In this document: positions 1-10,798 of the stretch, piece after piece
How positions within the stretch are numbered: position 1 is the first letter of the stretch
Layout: the number at the start of each line of letters is the position of its first letter
Origin: Desulfurispirillum indicum S5
Lineage (GTDB): Bacteria; Chrysiogenota; Chrysiogenetes; Chrysiogenales; Chrysiogenaceae
DNA: 64,000 nucleotides
Assembly (NCBI RefSeq): GCF_000177635.2
Contig: NC_014836.1
Location: forward strand, 167,501 to 231,500
Direction of reading: 5' to 3'
Program-made: the position numbers and the translations under genes
Notes under the pieces: generated by a model
What the model was told of the DNA's origin: nothing
The model's input: the letters and a program-made list of their open reading frames with translations, nothing else
Database searches by the model: none

Positions 1-240
<240 letters not shown>

Positions 241-375
241 TTCTGGCTTGATGCGCACCGTGCATTTTTTGATCTTGACGCTTCAGATCAAAAGAGATAC
301 AACCCTGAGTGTTTGGAAGAAACGCATATTCAACTCGACTGCCAGTCAGTCACGCAAAACCGTTTTTAACCGTTT

Positions 376-493
<118 letters not shown>

Positions 494-506
494 AATTACC
501 TTATAG

Positions 507-540
507 ATCAGCCCCGCAGGAGTCTTCCTGCGGGGCTGAT
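507..540 (+). terminator. rRNA operon terminator hairpin
   Basis: Perfect 15-bp inverted repeat (arms 507-521 and 526-540, 4-nt loop GTCT), very GC-rich, 13 nt after the 5S gene. There is no long T run behind it, so it may act with other factors, but the position and stem stability fit the end of the rrn transcript. Confidence 0.8.
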
Positions 541-578
541 TGCGTTGGAAAAGACAGGCAAAAGGTAACAGCAGACAC

Positions 579-605
579 AACAGCCGGAGAAGCTCTCCGG
601 CTGTT
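579..605 (-). terminator. Hairpin downstream of the DUF3373 gene
   Basis: Perfect 12-bp inverted repeat (579-590 / 594-605, loop AGC) directly after the stop codon of the minus-strand outer-membrane gene. On the minus strand it is followed by a T-rich but not uniform tail. Probably it ends the porin message and keeps it apart from the converging rrn transcript. Confidence 0.65.
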
Positions 606-617
606 TGTGCAGGGAAA

Positions 618-2135
618 TCAAAAACGGTAGCGGAAGCTCAGGCGAATGTCTGACGCGCTGTCAACGGGGTCCATTCCCATGGCTGCACCAGCAGCGGCGG
701 CATCGGCAATGGTCTGCGGTGCGCCATCATCGCCAAAGAAGGCATTGCTGCCAGTGTAATCATAGTCAATATAGGTGTAGCGCAGCTGCATGCTGAGGGT
801 GTTGCCCACCAGGGGCTGGGTATAGTACGCCTCGTACGCTTTGCCACGAGCCGCGAGCTTGGAGCCGATCATGGTATCTTCACCGTAGGTGAAACTTCTC
901 CAGTACTTGCTTCCCTCGTTGTACTCAAATCCCAGGCGGCCGTTTCTGGTGATCATGCCGGGAATTTCCGCTCCCATCCAGATGGAGTAGCCGGTCTTGT
1001 TATCAGTGCTGCCCAGCATGCTCATGCTGTCGTTGGGCAGGGTCTGGCTGACGGCATAACTGACGAAGAGTTTGGTGTTATCCAGGAAACTGTTGAAGTC
1101 GCCAACCCCATTGGCCAGCACACTCACCGTCGCGCCGTACATGTCGCCCACATCGGAGAAGGAGGGCTGGGCCATCATCATGTTGACGTAGTTGTTGGCA
1201 AGGTTGTTGGGGTCAGGATCCATCATGAAGGTGCCCACCGCGTTCTGGTACGCCATCATATCCGCGCCGGTAAACCCGATGAGATTCCACGCCTTGAACG
1301 CCTGGGTCTGCACGGTGTACTGACCATCGCTGTACGGCTGGAAGATAAAGCCCAGCATGTCGATGTTGCTGTGCAGGCTCTCGTCTTTGGCGTAGTCGTA
1401 GCCCATCATGTCAAAGCGGGGGTTGGCATTGGTGAGACCGCGTCCTGTGCAGATTTTAAAGCTGCTGCCGGGAAGGCCAATCAAGCCTTCGAGCTGCCAG
1501 GTGAAGCTGGCTCCATCAAACTCCACATTGATGGAGTGGGCCAGGGGCGACTGATAGTGGGAGTCGCCCTCGCGCAGGTGGGCCAGGAAACCGTCAGTGG
1601 AAGGGCGTCGCCCCAGACTGGCGGCAAAAGGAACGCTGCCCATGGAGGTGGCGTAGTGGAAATAGGCTTCCTTGACCTTGAGGGTGTTGTCCAGGGGGTT
1701 TTCGTTGACGACCCAGTCGAAGTTGGCGTAACCGGGGTCTGTATTGGACTGGCTGTGGTTGGCGGTGTCGCCGAATGCTTTGTTGTAAGCGAGCTTACCG
1801 GCAAAGCGCACACTGTCGTTGGGGCGGAAATTCATGCCCAGAATCATGCGATTGGCAAGCAAAGAGCTGTTTTCCTGGGTGGCGCCACTGTGCAGCTTGT
1901 ATTTCAGGCTGTCCATGGTAACCCGGTAGTCCACATCAAATTTGAGGTTGTCCCCCATGGCCTGGGCTTCCACCCGTGAGAGGCGCTGGTCGAAGCGCTG
2001 TTTCTCGAGCTCCTGCTGTCGCTGCTCCAACTGCTGGATTTGTTGCCGAAGTTCCTGAAGTTCCGTGTTGGCCTGGGCGTAGCTCATTGATGCCGTTGCC
2101 GCAATGGCCAGTGAAATGCTGATGATTTTGCGCAT
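618..2135 (-). CDS. DUF3373 family outer-membrane beta-barrel (porin-like) protein
   Basis: 505 residues. The start is the ATG at 2135, preceded at good spacing by AAGGAGAGG; an upstream TTG would only add nine residues with no ribosome site. Residues 1-22 form a Sec signal peptide ending SYAQA. Residues 24-45 are a Glu/Gln-rich coiled coil (ELQELRQQIQQLEQRQQELE), as in trimeric or periplasm-anchored porins. The rest alternates short beta strands rich in Tyr, Phe and Trp and ends RLSFRYRF, a C-terminal aromatic BAM-recognition signal. Sequence style matches the DUF3373 family known from Geobacter, Campylobacterota and Chrysiogenota. Likely location is the outer membrane; the substrate cannot be told. 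It is monocistronic, with a hairpin behind it and an AT-rich upstream region (2136-2230). Confidence 0.75.
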   Translation of the reverse strand: MRKIISISLAIAATASMSYAQANTELQELRQQIQQLEQRQQELEKQRFDQRLSRVEAQAMGDNLKFDVDYRVTMDSLKYKLHSGATQENSSLLANRMILGMNFRPNDSVRFAGKLAYNKAFGDTANHSQSNTDPGYANFDWVVNENPLDNTLKVKEAYFHYATSMGSVPFAASLGRRPSTDGFLAHLREGDSHYQSPLAHSINVEFDGASFTWQLEGLIGLPGSSFKICTGRGLTNANPRFDMMGYDYAKDESLHSNIDMLGFIFQPYSDGQYTVQTQAFKAWNLIGFTGADMMAYQNAVGTFMMDPDPNNLANNYVNMMMAQPSFSDVGDMYGATVSVLANGVGDFNSFLDNTKLFVSYAVSQTLPNDSMSMLGSTDNKTGYSIWMGAEIPGMITRNGRLGFEYNEGSKYWRSFTYGEDTMIGSKLAARGKAYEAYYTQPLVGNTLSMQLRYTYIDYDYTGSNAFFGDDGAPQTIADAAAAGAAMGMDPVDSASDIRLSFRYRF

Positions 2136-2372
2136 AACCTCTCCTTGTGAATAATTAGGCAAGTAGCTAAATAACTAATTAACAAAACTGTAAAATAATT
2201 GCAAGAAAATCCGTGAAATGCTTCACAAGGAATGCTTCCTGACTGAAGTTTCGCACCCCCCGAAGCGGCAGGTTGTCGGCGTCGACACTGATGCCATATT
2301 GGAATGGCAGAAATGGTTCTGCACAGACTGCGTCGCTTGACATTATCCTCACCATATATACGAGTTTCTTTT

Positions 2373-2912
2373 GCCACTTTTTCCCCGCAAAAAGTGGCTG
2401 GGAAGCGGCCCCCAGTGCTGTCCTTTTCAGCCGTCCGCTTGCCTGGAACTGGGGACCGCAAACAACCGCCTTCCCTGGCTTTTGGTTTGCGGTTGCCGCC
2501 CTCGTGGCGGCAACCCTGCGGGTCCATCGCGTTATACAGGCAATTGAAAAGTTTTCAGGTGCAAGGCGCGAGCTAGGTGAGGAGTGAGGCGTACTTCCTG
2601 TACGTCGCAGCGACGAGCACTGGTGAGCAACGCCGCAGATGAGGGTTTTTCAGCAGCCTGACAGTCGGCGCGTCCTGGCTGGGAAAGAACACAGGGGGAG
2701 AGGCAGAAGCAGGCCGTTCCCCCCTGAGCCCGTCCGGTGAGTGCGACGCCTGGCTGGCAAGACCCGAACGGGACACTCACAGGAAGTGAGTGGTCCGGCA
2801 GCACTGCAGGGATGCAGTGTCTGCGGGATCTCCAGAGCAGGCGAGTAACGAACCGGAAGAACGGGCGTTCGGGGGGCGCGTTTTTGTTCCCTTTTTGCGC
2901 GGTCAAAAAGGG
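2373..2912. repeat. Composite intergenic repeat bounded by hairpins
   Basis: Gene-free DNA between the porin promoter and 3213. It begins with a perfect 10-bp hairpin (GCCACTTTTT / AAAAAGTGGC, 2373-2382 and 2389-2398) and ends with a 9-bp hairpin (CCCTTTTTG / CAAAAAGGG, 2889-2897 and 2904-2912). Both have six-base loops. The segments 2383-2536 and 2661-2735 align by eye, with gaps, to 63765-63945 at the other end of the window. A separate 124-bp element sits inside it (2537-2660). No open frame here resembles a protein. The rest, 2136-2372 and 2913-3125, shows nothing recognisable beyond the AT-rich porin upstream region. Confidence 0.6.
2537..2660 (+). repeat. 124-bp MITE-like dispersed repeat, copy A
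   Basis: Begins CAGGCAATTGAAAA and ends TTTTCAGCAGCCTG. Read as inverted repeats, these ends match at 11 of 14 positions. The body contains GGTGCAAGGCGC near the left end and CGCCGCAGATGAGGG near the right end. The same 124-bp length and both ends recur at 8150-8273 (opposite strand) and, at 123 bp, at 11179-11301. No coding capacity. Here it interrupts the composite repeat 2373-2912. Confidence 0.7.
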
Positions 2913-3125
2913 TAATATCTGGAAACAGAAAGAGGAATACCAGATGATTCAAGTAATTAAAATCAATACGGTTTCCGCGAGATAAGCGCCAGTATAATAA
3001 CAGCTTAACTCAAGGCAACAAGGTGCGAAAGTTGAGTTCCTGATTTTCGAATGCGGGCTCATGGATATGAAAAGCGATTTTGGCTCAAGGGAAGCTTTGG
3101 TCAGAAGTGTTGCGGGCCTTGTGGA

Positions 3126-3160
3126 CAAAAAAAATCAGCCACCTTGGAAAAGGTGGCTGA
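3126..3160 (-). terminator. Rho-independent terminator for the VKOR/rhodanese operon
   Basis: Stem TCAGCCACCT / AGGTGGCTGA (3135-3144 and 3151-3160). On the minus strand it is followed by an uninterrupted T8 tract (the A run at 3127-3134). It lies about 50 nt after the stop codon of the minus-strand gene at 3214 and is a textbook intrinsic terminator. Confidence 0.85.
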
Positions 3161-3213
3161 AGGGAAAGTCAGAGATTTTTGTGGAAAATATGTGAGTGGA
3201 ATGCGTTGGTGCG

Positions 3214-4218
3214 CTATTGCGGCTCCTGTGTGTCCGGGCACTCCTCCGTGGGGTTCAATAGCGAACATCCGGCGCTGAAGCCAAAACCACCTCCCCCCGA
3301 GGAGGCGGGGCGGTTCAGCAGATCCTGAAGTGTGCCGATTCCAGTGCTGGCGGGAATGCTTTCCCCTGGTGCAGCTTCCTGAACAACCGGTATTTCCATA
3401 ATCCCGGGTGCAATGACCAGTGGTATGCTGGCTGCTCCCATGCGGGCCATGGCCATGGTATTGGCCTGCAGTCGCAGTTTCTCCTGCCAGCTCATGGGAG
3501 CAGCGTCGGCAGGTGGTTCCTGGGTAAAGAGATTCTGCAGGGCCTGGAAGTCATTGGCTCCTTCGCGGAGTTGGTGCAGGTAGTGGGCAATGGAGCGTTC
3601 CTCGGCAGCATCCTTGGCGATAAGGTAGATGGCGCTTTGGCGCATCAGCTCAGGATGGGAAGTGAGCTTGGACATCAACTCCCGGCAGGCGGGGCATGAG
3701 GGTGAAACATAGACGCTGACGATGGCGTTTTCGGGGCCATAGGCTGCCCAGGGGGGCAGATAGATTTCCTGGGCAATTTCCATGGCGATGATAATAAAGA
3801 AGAAAAGCCACAGACCAATTATCCCATAGTAGGCTTTGTGCCGCAGCCAGGGCAGCAGCACAAGAGCGACAATGGCAATGAGTCCCAGCAAAAGTGCTAC
3901 GACCATGCAGCTGGCGCAGGGCCAGAAGAGAAACTGGTAGAAGAGAAAGGCGGTATCGGCCAGGAGTGCTGCAATGACAAGCATGGCAAAGGCGGCTGCG
4001 GCAAGGCGGCTGCGGGTGGAGAAAAAAGTCAGCACGCCCAGCAGGCCAAAAGCAATGGCTCCATATACATAGAAGGAGATGCCCAGAAATTCGTAACTGG
4101 AGTAGATCTGGCAACCCTGGGTGAAACAGGCCAGATCGGCACCAAAGGCGTTCAGGAGGCAGAAGGCAAATCCGGCAGTGCTGAGTGCGACAAGAGTCCA
4201 GCGGGCAATGGTGGTCAT
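3214..4218 (-). CDS. VKOR-like membrane protein fused to a thioredoxin-like domain
   Basis: 334 residues. The N-terminal half (about 1-150) is a membrane bundle with several hydrophobic segments. It holds a loop cysteine pair C31/C36, the sequence FLGISFYVYG (compare FGIP...G in the family) and a membrane CASC at C101/C104, which is the layout of vitamin K epoxide reductase homologues. About residues 160-300 form a thioredoxin-like domain with CPAC at 175-178 facing the periplasm. This matches bacterial VKOR-DsbA fusions that re-oxidise periplasmic thiols with quinones; that role is inferred. The C-terminus is low complexity (GGGGFGF) and adds two further Cys. The start ATG overlaps the rhodanese stop by 4 nt (ATGA), so the two genes are translationally coupled. 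Confidence 0.65.
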   Translation of the reverse strand: MTTIARWTLVALSTAGFAFCLLNAFGADLACFTQGCQIYSSYEFLGISFYVYGAIAFGLLGVLTFFSTRSRLAAAAFAMLVIAALLADTAFLFYQFLFWPCASCMVVALLLGLIAIVALVLLPWLRHKAYYGIIGLWLFFFIIIAMEIAQEIYLPPWAAYGPENAIVSVYVSPSCPACRELMSKLTSHPELMRQSAIYLIAKDAAEERSIAHYLHQLREGANDFQALQNLFTQEPPADAAPMSWQEKLRLQANTMAMARMGAASIPLVIAPGIMEIPVVQEAAPGESIPASTGIGTLQDLLNRPASSGGGGFGFSAGCSLLNPTEECPDTQEPQ

Positions 4219-4643
4219 GGTGTGCGCTCCGGGTTCATGCTGAAGGTTGCGGGTTCAGGGGGAGTGATTTCCAGACCTGCCTGGGTCCAGGCGACAATGC
4301 CACCGGCCATGTTGAGAACATTGTCAAAGCCCTGTTGCTGCAGATAGCGGGTAAGCTGCCCCGTGCGATTGCCGGTGCGGCAGGTGAGGATGATAGTGCG
4401 ATCACGGGGCAGCTGCTTCAGGTGGTGGGGGATAAGTCCCATGGGCAGGTGCATGGTGCCGGGAATATGGCCCTGGCGGCGCTCCCAGTCTTCGCGGATG
4501 TCGAGAACCAGTACATCATGCTGACTTTCGATCAGTGTGGCAGCCTCCATGACGCTGATGTCAGAAGCGCTGGCAGCTGTGGTTGCTGAGCAAAGCAGCA
4601 CCCATCCGAAGAGAATACGCCTGAATCTGGAGATGGTCTGCAT
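4215..4643 (-). CDS. Periplasmic single-domain rhodanese (sulfurtransferase)
   Basis: 142 residues. An N-terminal hydrophobic segment (about 8-26, ending ASAS) is a signal peptide or anchor. The rest is one rhodanese domain: VLDIREDWERRQGHIPG is the CH2A-type motif and CRTGNR (catalytic C88) is a six-residue active-site loop as in sulfurtransferases of the GlpE/PspE type. It moves sulfane sulfur between thiols, here probably in the periplasm. It is the first gene of a two-gene operon with the VKOR/thioredoxin protein, suggesting a shared role in extracytoplasmic thiol or sulfur chemistry. Separated from carB by a terminator at 4690-4719. Confidence 0.85.
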   Translation of the reverse strand: MQTISRFRRILFGWVLLCSATTAASASDISVMEAATLIESQHDVLVLDIREDWERRQGHIPGTMHLPMGLIPHHLKQLPRDRTIILTCRTGNRTGQLTRYLQQQGFDNVLNMAGGIVAWTQAGLEITPPEPATFSMNPERTP

Positions 4644-4689
4644 GTGCCTGATAACTCCGTGCCTGGTTCGCGTTGGGGGGTGGTGGGGA

Positions 4690-4719
4690 AAAGGCGCCCG
4701 CAGTCTGTACTGCGGGCGC
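4690..4719 (-). terminator. Rho-independent terminator after carB
   Basis: Perfect 11-bp stem GCGCCCGCAGT / ACTGCGGGCGC (4694-4704, 4709-4719), followed on the minus strand by TTTT. It lies 27 nt past the carB stop and before the rhodanese start. Confidence 0.82.
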
Positions 4720-4746
4720 TCTGTAATGGTGTTGCTGGGAAAAAAC

Positions 4747-8010
<3,264 letters not shown>

Positions 8011-8149
8011 AGCGCATCTCCTTGCACACAAATGTTAAAATTCGACCGTGAATCATAGCAAAGCTGCCGATAAAATAAAACATTGAAGCACGTCAAATGA
8101 TAATTTGATTTGCTGGGGGGCATAAAGGAGCCTGTCAGTATTCCCTTGG

Positions 8150-8273
8150 CAGGCTGCTGAAAAACCCTCATCTGCGGTGTTGCCCGCCGTCGCGCGTCAT
8201 TGCAACGTACGGGGAGTACGCTTCATTCCACGCTCCGCGAGCGCCTTGCACCTGAGCATTTTTCAATTGCCTG
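8150..8273 (-). repeat. 124-bp MITE-like dispersed repeat, copy B
   Basis: Inverted relative to copy A and of exactly the same length. On the plus strand it begins CAGGCTGCTGAAAAACCCTC and ends TTTTTCAATTGCCTG. It lies between the trpA stop (8301) and the carB upstream region. A short element-flanking motif (AATACTTAAAAATACG on the minus strand) resembles the sequence before copy C. Confidence 0.7.
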
Positions 8274-8300
8274 CGTATTTTTAAGTATTTCCGCAAGCTG

Positions 8301-9044
8301 TTAGTCTGCAAGTTGCAATCCCTGAAGGAATTGGCGCAACGCGCTGATATTGCGCTCCCTGCCGGCATCCGGCTGAATGCACTGGATCAGGGCCGTGCCG
8401 ATGATGGCGCCATCGGCGATCGCCATGGCTTTGGCCGCCGTCTGGCCATCCTTGATGCCAAAGCCGATGAAAATGGGGGTGCTGGTGTGCTGGCGGGCCA
8501 GCGAAATTTTTGCCTCAATAAGCGAGAAGTTATCCACTGCCTGACCCGTGACATTGGGTGAGCTGACGGCATAGATGAATCCCGCCGAGCGGGAGGTAAT
8601 CGCTTCCACTCGCCCATCGTCAGTTGTGGTGGCGATAAAGGGCACCAGCGCAAAGTCTTCGGGAACCTCCGCCGCAAAGTCGTCACGCTGCTCAAAGCTC
8701 AGATCGGGGATGATCGCGCCACGGTAGCCAAGCCGGGTAAGCCACTGGAACGTGTCAGCCGGACCATAGTGATAAAAAAGGTTGGCGTAGGTCATGACAT
8801 AGTGGTCGGCCTTGCCCGTGTCGATGCGCAGCGCTTCCAGACTGCGGAAGTTGATACCCCGCGCCAGGGCGTAGTCATTGGCCTCCTGGATCACCGGCCC
8901 GTCTGCCATGGGGTCGGAAAAGGGAATGCCGATCTCAATACGCTTGATGCCCAGCTCGTAGCACAGCTCAAGAAAGGCCTGGGTCGTTTCCAGGTCGGGA
9001 TAGCCAAGGGTGATGTAGGGAATGATGCGGCTGTAGATGTTCAT
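8301..9044 (-). CDS. trpA: Tryptophan synthase alpha subunit
   Basis: 247 residues, somewhat short because the N-terminal helix of E. coli TrpA is missing; the protein starts near the first TIM-barrel strand (RIIPYITLGYPD). Both catalytic acids are present: E37 in IEIGIPFSDP (E49 in E. coli) and D48 in DPMADGP (D60). The phosphate-binding end IGFGIKDGQTA and GAIIGTALI is intact. It cleaves indole-3-glycerol phosphate and passes indole to TrpB. ATG start with GGAGCG upstream. trpB and other trp genes are absent nearby, so trpA stands alone, with its own extended -10 promoter. Confidence 0.93.
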   Translation of the reverse strand: MNIYSRIIPYITLGYPDLETTQAFLELCYELGIKRIEIGIPFSDPMADGPVIQEANDYALARGINFRSLEALRIDTGKADHYVMTYANLFYHYGPADTFQWLTRLGYRGAIIPDLSFEQRDDFAAEVPEDFALVPFIATTTDDGRVEAITSRSAGFIYAVSSPNVTGQAVDNFSLIEAKISLARQHTSTPIFIGFGIKDGQTAAKAMAIADGAIIGTALIQCIQPDAGRERNISALRQFLQGLQLAD

Positions 9045-9079
9045 GGGCGCTCCAGTGCTTACATGGAAAGTATGCGAAT

Positions 9080-9088
9080 ATTATAGCA
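9080..9088 (-). promoter_or_regulatory. Extended -10 promoter for trpA
   Basis: On the minus strand the sequence TGCTATAAT gives a consensus TATAAT with an upstream TGn, 35 nt before the trpA start. The -35 region is weak, as expected for extended -10 promoters. Confidence 0.55.
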
Positions 9089-9221
9089 TTTTTCCCGTGA
9101 TGACGCACGTAAAGAGGGAGTTCGGCAGAGGAAAACGGCACGGAGTGCGTGGTGAAGTGCAGAGGAAGGCGAGGCATGGATGTAGAGAGTTTGCATGGTG
9201 CGTGTCTAACCGCTTGCTGAG

Positions 9222-9280
9222 ATACCTCAAATCATGCAGGCAAGTAACCATTCACGGCTACCCTGCGTATTTTCAGCAGG
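9222..9280 (+). repeat. Shortened relative of the MITE-like repeat
   Basis: GATACCTCAAATCATGCAGGCAAGTAA resembles the left flank and left end of copy C (ATACCTCAAACAGGCAGGCAAATG). About 30 nt later comes TATTTTCAGCAGG, the right end of the family. The ~100-bp body is missing, so this looks like an internally deleted copy. Confidence 0.45.
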
Positions 9281-9281
9281 A

Positions 9282-9373
9282 GCGCCAGTATTCCGAGAGC
9301 GAGCCCGGATGGTGAGCGGCAGAGACGTAGGTCCGCGGACGAAAGTGAGCGTCTCTGGGAGGAATGCTGGCGC
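9282..9373. repeat. Large nested inverted repeat (possible structured RNA or element end)
   Basis: Outer arms GCGCCAGTATTCC (9282-9294) and GGAATGCTGGCGC (9361-9373) pair at 12 of 13 positions. Inner arms CAGAGACG (9320-9327) and CGTCTCTG (9350-9357) pair perfectly, and GTCCGCGGAC (9331-9340) is a palindrome in the loop. No T run follows. The gene-free stretch 9045-9472 holds this, the short repeat relative and the trpA promoter; nothing else was recognised. Confidence 0.5.
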
Positions 9374-9472
9374 GAGTACCAACACACCGTAAAGAGTTAC
9401 GAAATATCAAAGCAAAAGCCGCACAGGAAACCAAGGGTGAAGAGTTACAGCGGAACGATTATCTACCGCTTG

Positions 9473-10235
9473 TTACTCAGAGGGGGAAATCTCCGGCACC
9501 TGGCGCCAGCCAAACACTCGCGTGCCACTGCGCTCCTGAGTGTCGCTGCCGCCATAAATCACTGTGGGTTGATGGGCGAGATCCTTAGCCAGTGATTTCC
9601 AGCGCTCAAGGCTTTTGAAAGAGTCGCGGGTAATGGTCTGGCCAGATTTGATTTCTACAGGCATCAGCTTCCCTCCAGCACAGAAAGCCATCCAGGTTCT
9701 CGATATTGACCAGCTGGCGCACGTCCTTCTCCACATAGGCCGTGACATAAGCAGTAAACCAGGTGCGTGGGGAAAGCTGCCGATCATACAACGGTGGATA
9801 GCTGCCATGAAACAACTGCTCATCCAGCCCGCTCTGGGCAACTCCCGCAGATTGCAGCTCTTTCAGCGAAAAGGGGAGCAGTTCCACAAAAGCCGTATGT
9901 CCCGCCAGGGACTGGGTGATCCCCGACAGCAAACCAAATTGCTGGGAGAGCGTCAGGAGAAACAGACCCATGCGCCCATCTTTGTCAACCAGAGTCTGAA
10001 GGTACGAGAAAAGACTCGGTACCCGCTGCACTTCATCAAAGACCGCCCCATCAGGAAACTGACCCAGAAAGCCACGAGGATCATCTGTCGCGAAAGACCG
10101 CACATCCGGATCTTCCAGGGAAATATAGGGCTTCCCGGCAAAGATCGCCTTCGCCAGTGTGGTTTTGCCGGACTGGCGTGGTCCGGTAATTGTGACAATG
10201 GGAAATCCCTGCAGAAGCGTGCATATCTGGTCCAT
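9473..10235 (-). pseudogene. Decayed AAA ATPase of the DUF4143 family
   Basis: The N-terminal part (start 10235) reads as a P-loop ATPase with Walker A GPRQSGKTT, Walker B-like AVFDEVQRVP and the family segment YVEKDVRQLVNIENLDGF. After that the frame runs out. The next frame (from about 9690 downwards) carries the family C-terminus LMPVEIKSGQTITRD ... WRQVPEI. Intact relatives have roughly 150 more residues between these two segments, so an internal deletion together with a frameshift has removed the middle. These proteins are about 380-400 residues in other genomes; their function is poorly known. The remnant lies next to a toxin-antitoxin pair and repeats. Confidence 0.75.
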
Positions 10236-10357
10236 GGCGCTACGTGTAATTATAAAAGTGGTTTATCAGGTTTTATGTGAATTGCTATGTCGACATGCCA
10301 ATTTACATAGGTTTTCGGCGAAATCGCCGCACGCATGAGATAACTGCGGGCAGAAGC

Positions 10358-10406
10358 TTGTTTATCAGTTTTCTCTTGCCTATTGTAATCGAACGATTAC
10401 AATAGG
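10358..10406 (+). promoter_or_regulatory. Promoter and operator of the toxin-antitoxin pair
   Basis: A perfect 13-bp inverted repeat CCTATTGTAATCG / CGATTACAATAGG (10379-10391, 10394-10406; spacer AA) ends four bases before the toxin ATG. A candidate promoter TTGTTT-17 bp-TATTGT (10358-10363, 10381-10386) puts the -10 box inside the left arm. This layout fits autorepression by the HTH antitoxin, alone or with the toxin. The promoter call is weaker than the operator call. Confidence 0.65.
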
Positions 10407-10410
10407 CATC

Positions 10411-10737
10411 ATGTACACGATCAAGCTGCTACCGGAATTTGAAAGCTGGCTCGGTTCCTTGCGTGACCGCTCTACTCGCATACGCTTGCTACGTCGCCTT
10501 GAAAAAGCGCAGCGAGGGTTGCTCGGCGATGTAAAACCCTTGGGAGATGGTGTATATGAGATGCGAGAGCCTTTCGGCCCAGGATGGCGCATGTACTATG
10601 CAATGCATGGCAATGTAATGATTATCATGCTTGCCGGTGGAGAGAAAAGTAGTCAGCCTGACGACATTGCCTTAGCAAAAGAGCTTTTCAAGCAAGTCAG
10701 CAGCTTATCAAAAAACGAAACACACGCAGGTAATTGA
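10411..10737 (+). CDS. RelE/ParE-superfamily toxin (HigB-like addiction module killer)
   Basis: 108 residues. The fold-defining pattern of the HigB-like/phage Gp49-type killers is visible: LPEFESWLGSLRD, RIRLLRRLEKAQRGLLGDVKPLGDGVYEMREPFGPGWRMYYAMHG in blocks, then IMLAGGEKSSQPDDIALAKEL. Arg and Lys residues around R52-R58 are those expected for ribosome-dependent mRNA cleavage, but activity is inferred. The gene comes first, as usual for HigBA-type modules, with the antitoxin 61 nt downstream. It has no separate Shine-Dalgarno site; only AGG within the operator precedes the ATG, which may limit toxin synthesis. Confidence 0.85.
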   Translation: MYTIKLLPEFESWLGSLRDRSTRIRLLRRLEKAQRGLLGDVKPLGDGVYEMREPFGPGWRMYYAMHGNVMIIMLAGGEKSSQPDDIALAKELFKQVSSLSKNETHAGN

Positions 10738-10798
10738 ACACCGATCATAAGTTACGTTGCCATGGGAATTAATCGGCAGCGTATAAAGGAGCAGACCC

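Noticed and set aside
1371-1979. Long plus-strand open frame opposite the porin gene
   Set aside because: It is the antisense shadow of the DUF3373 gene, which has a signal peptide, ribosome site and family-like sequence.
2084-2527. 147-codon minus-strand frame upstream of the porin
   Set aside because: It crosses the composite repeat and the porin ribosome site and resembles no protein.
9282-9373. Integron attC site
   Set aside because: Nested inverted repeat of suitable size, but the conserved RYYYAAC/GTTRRRY ends are absent and no integrase is near.
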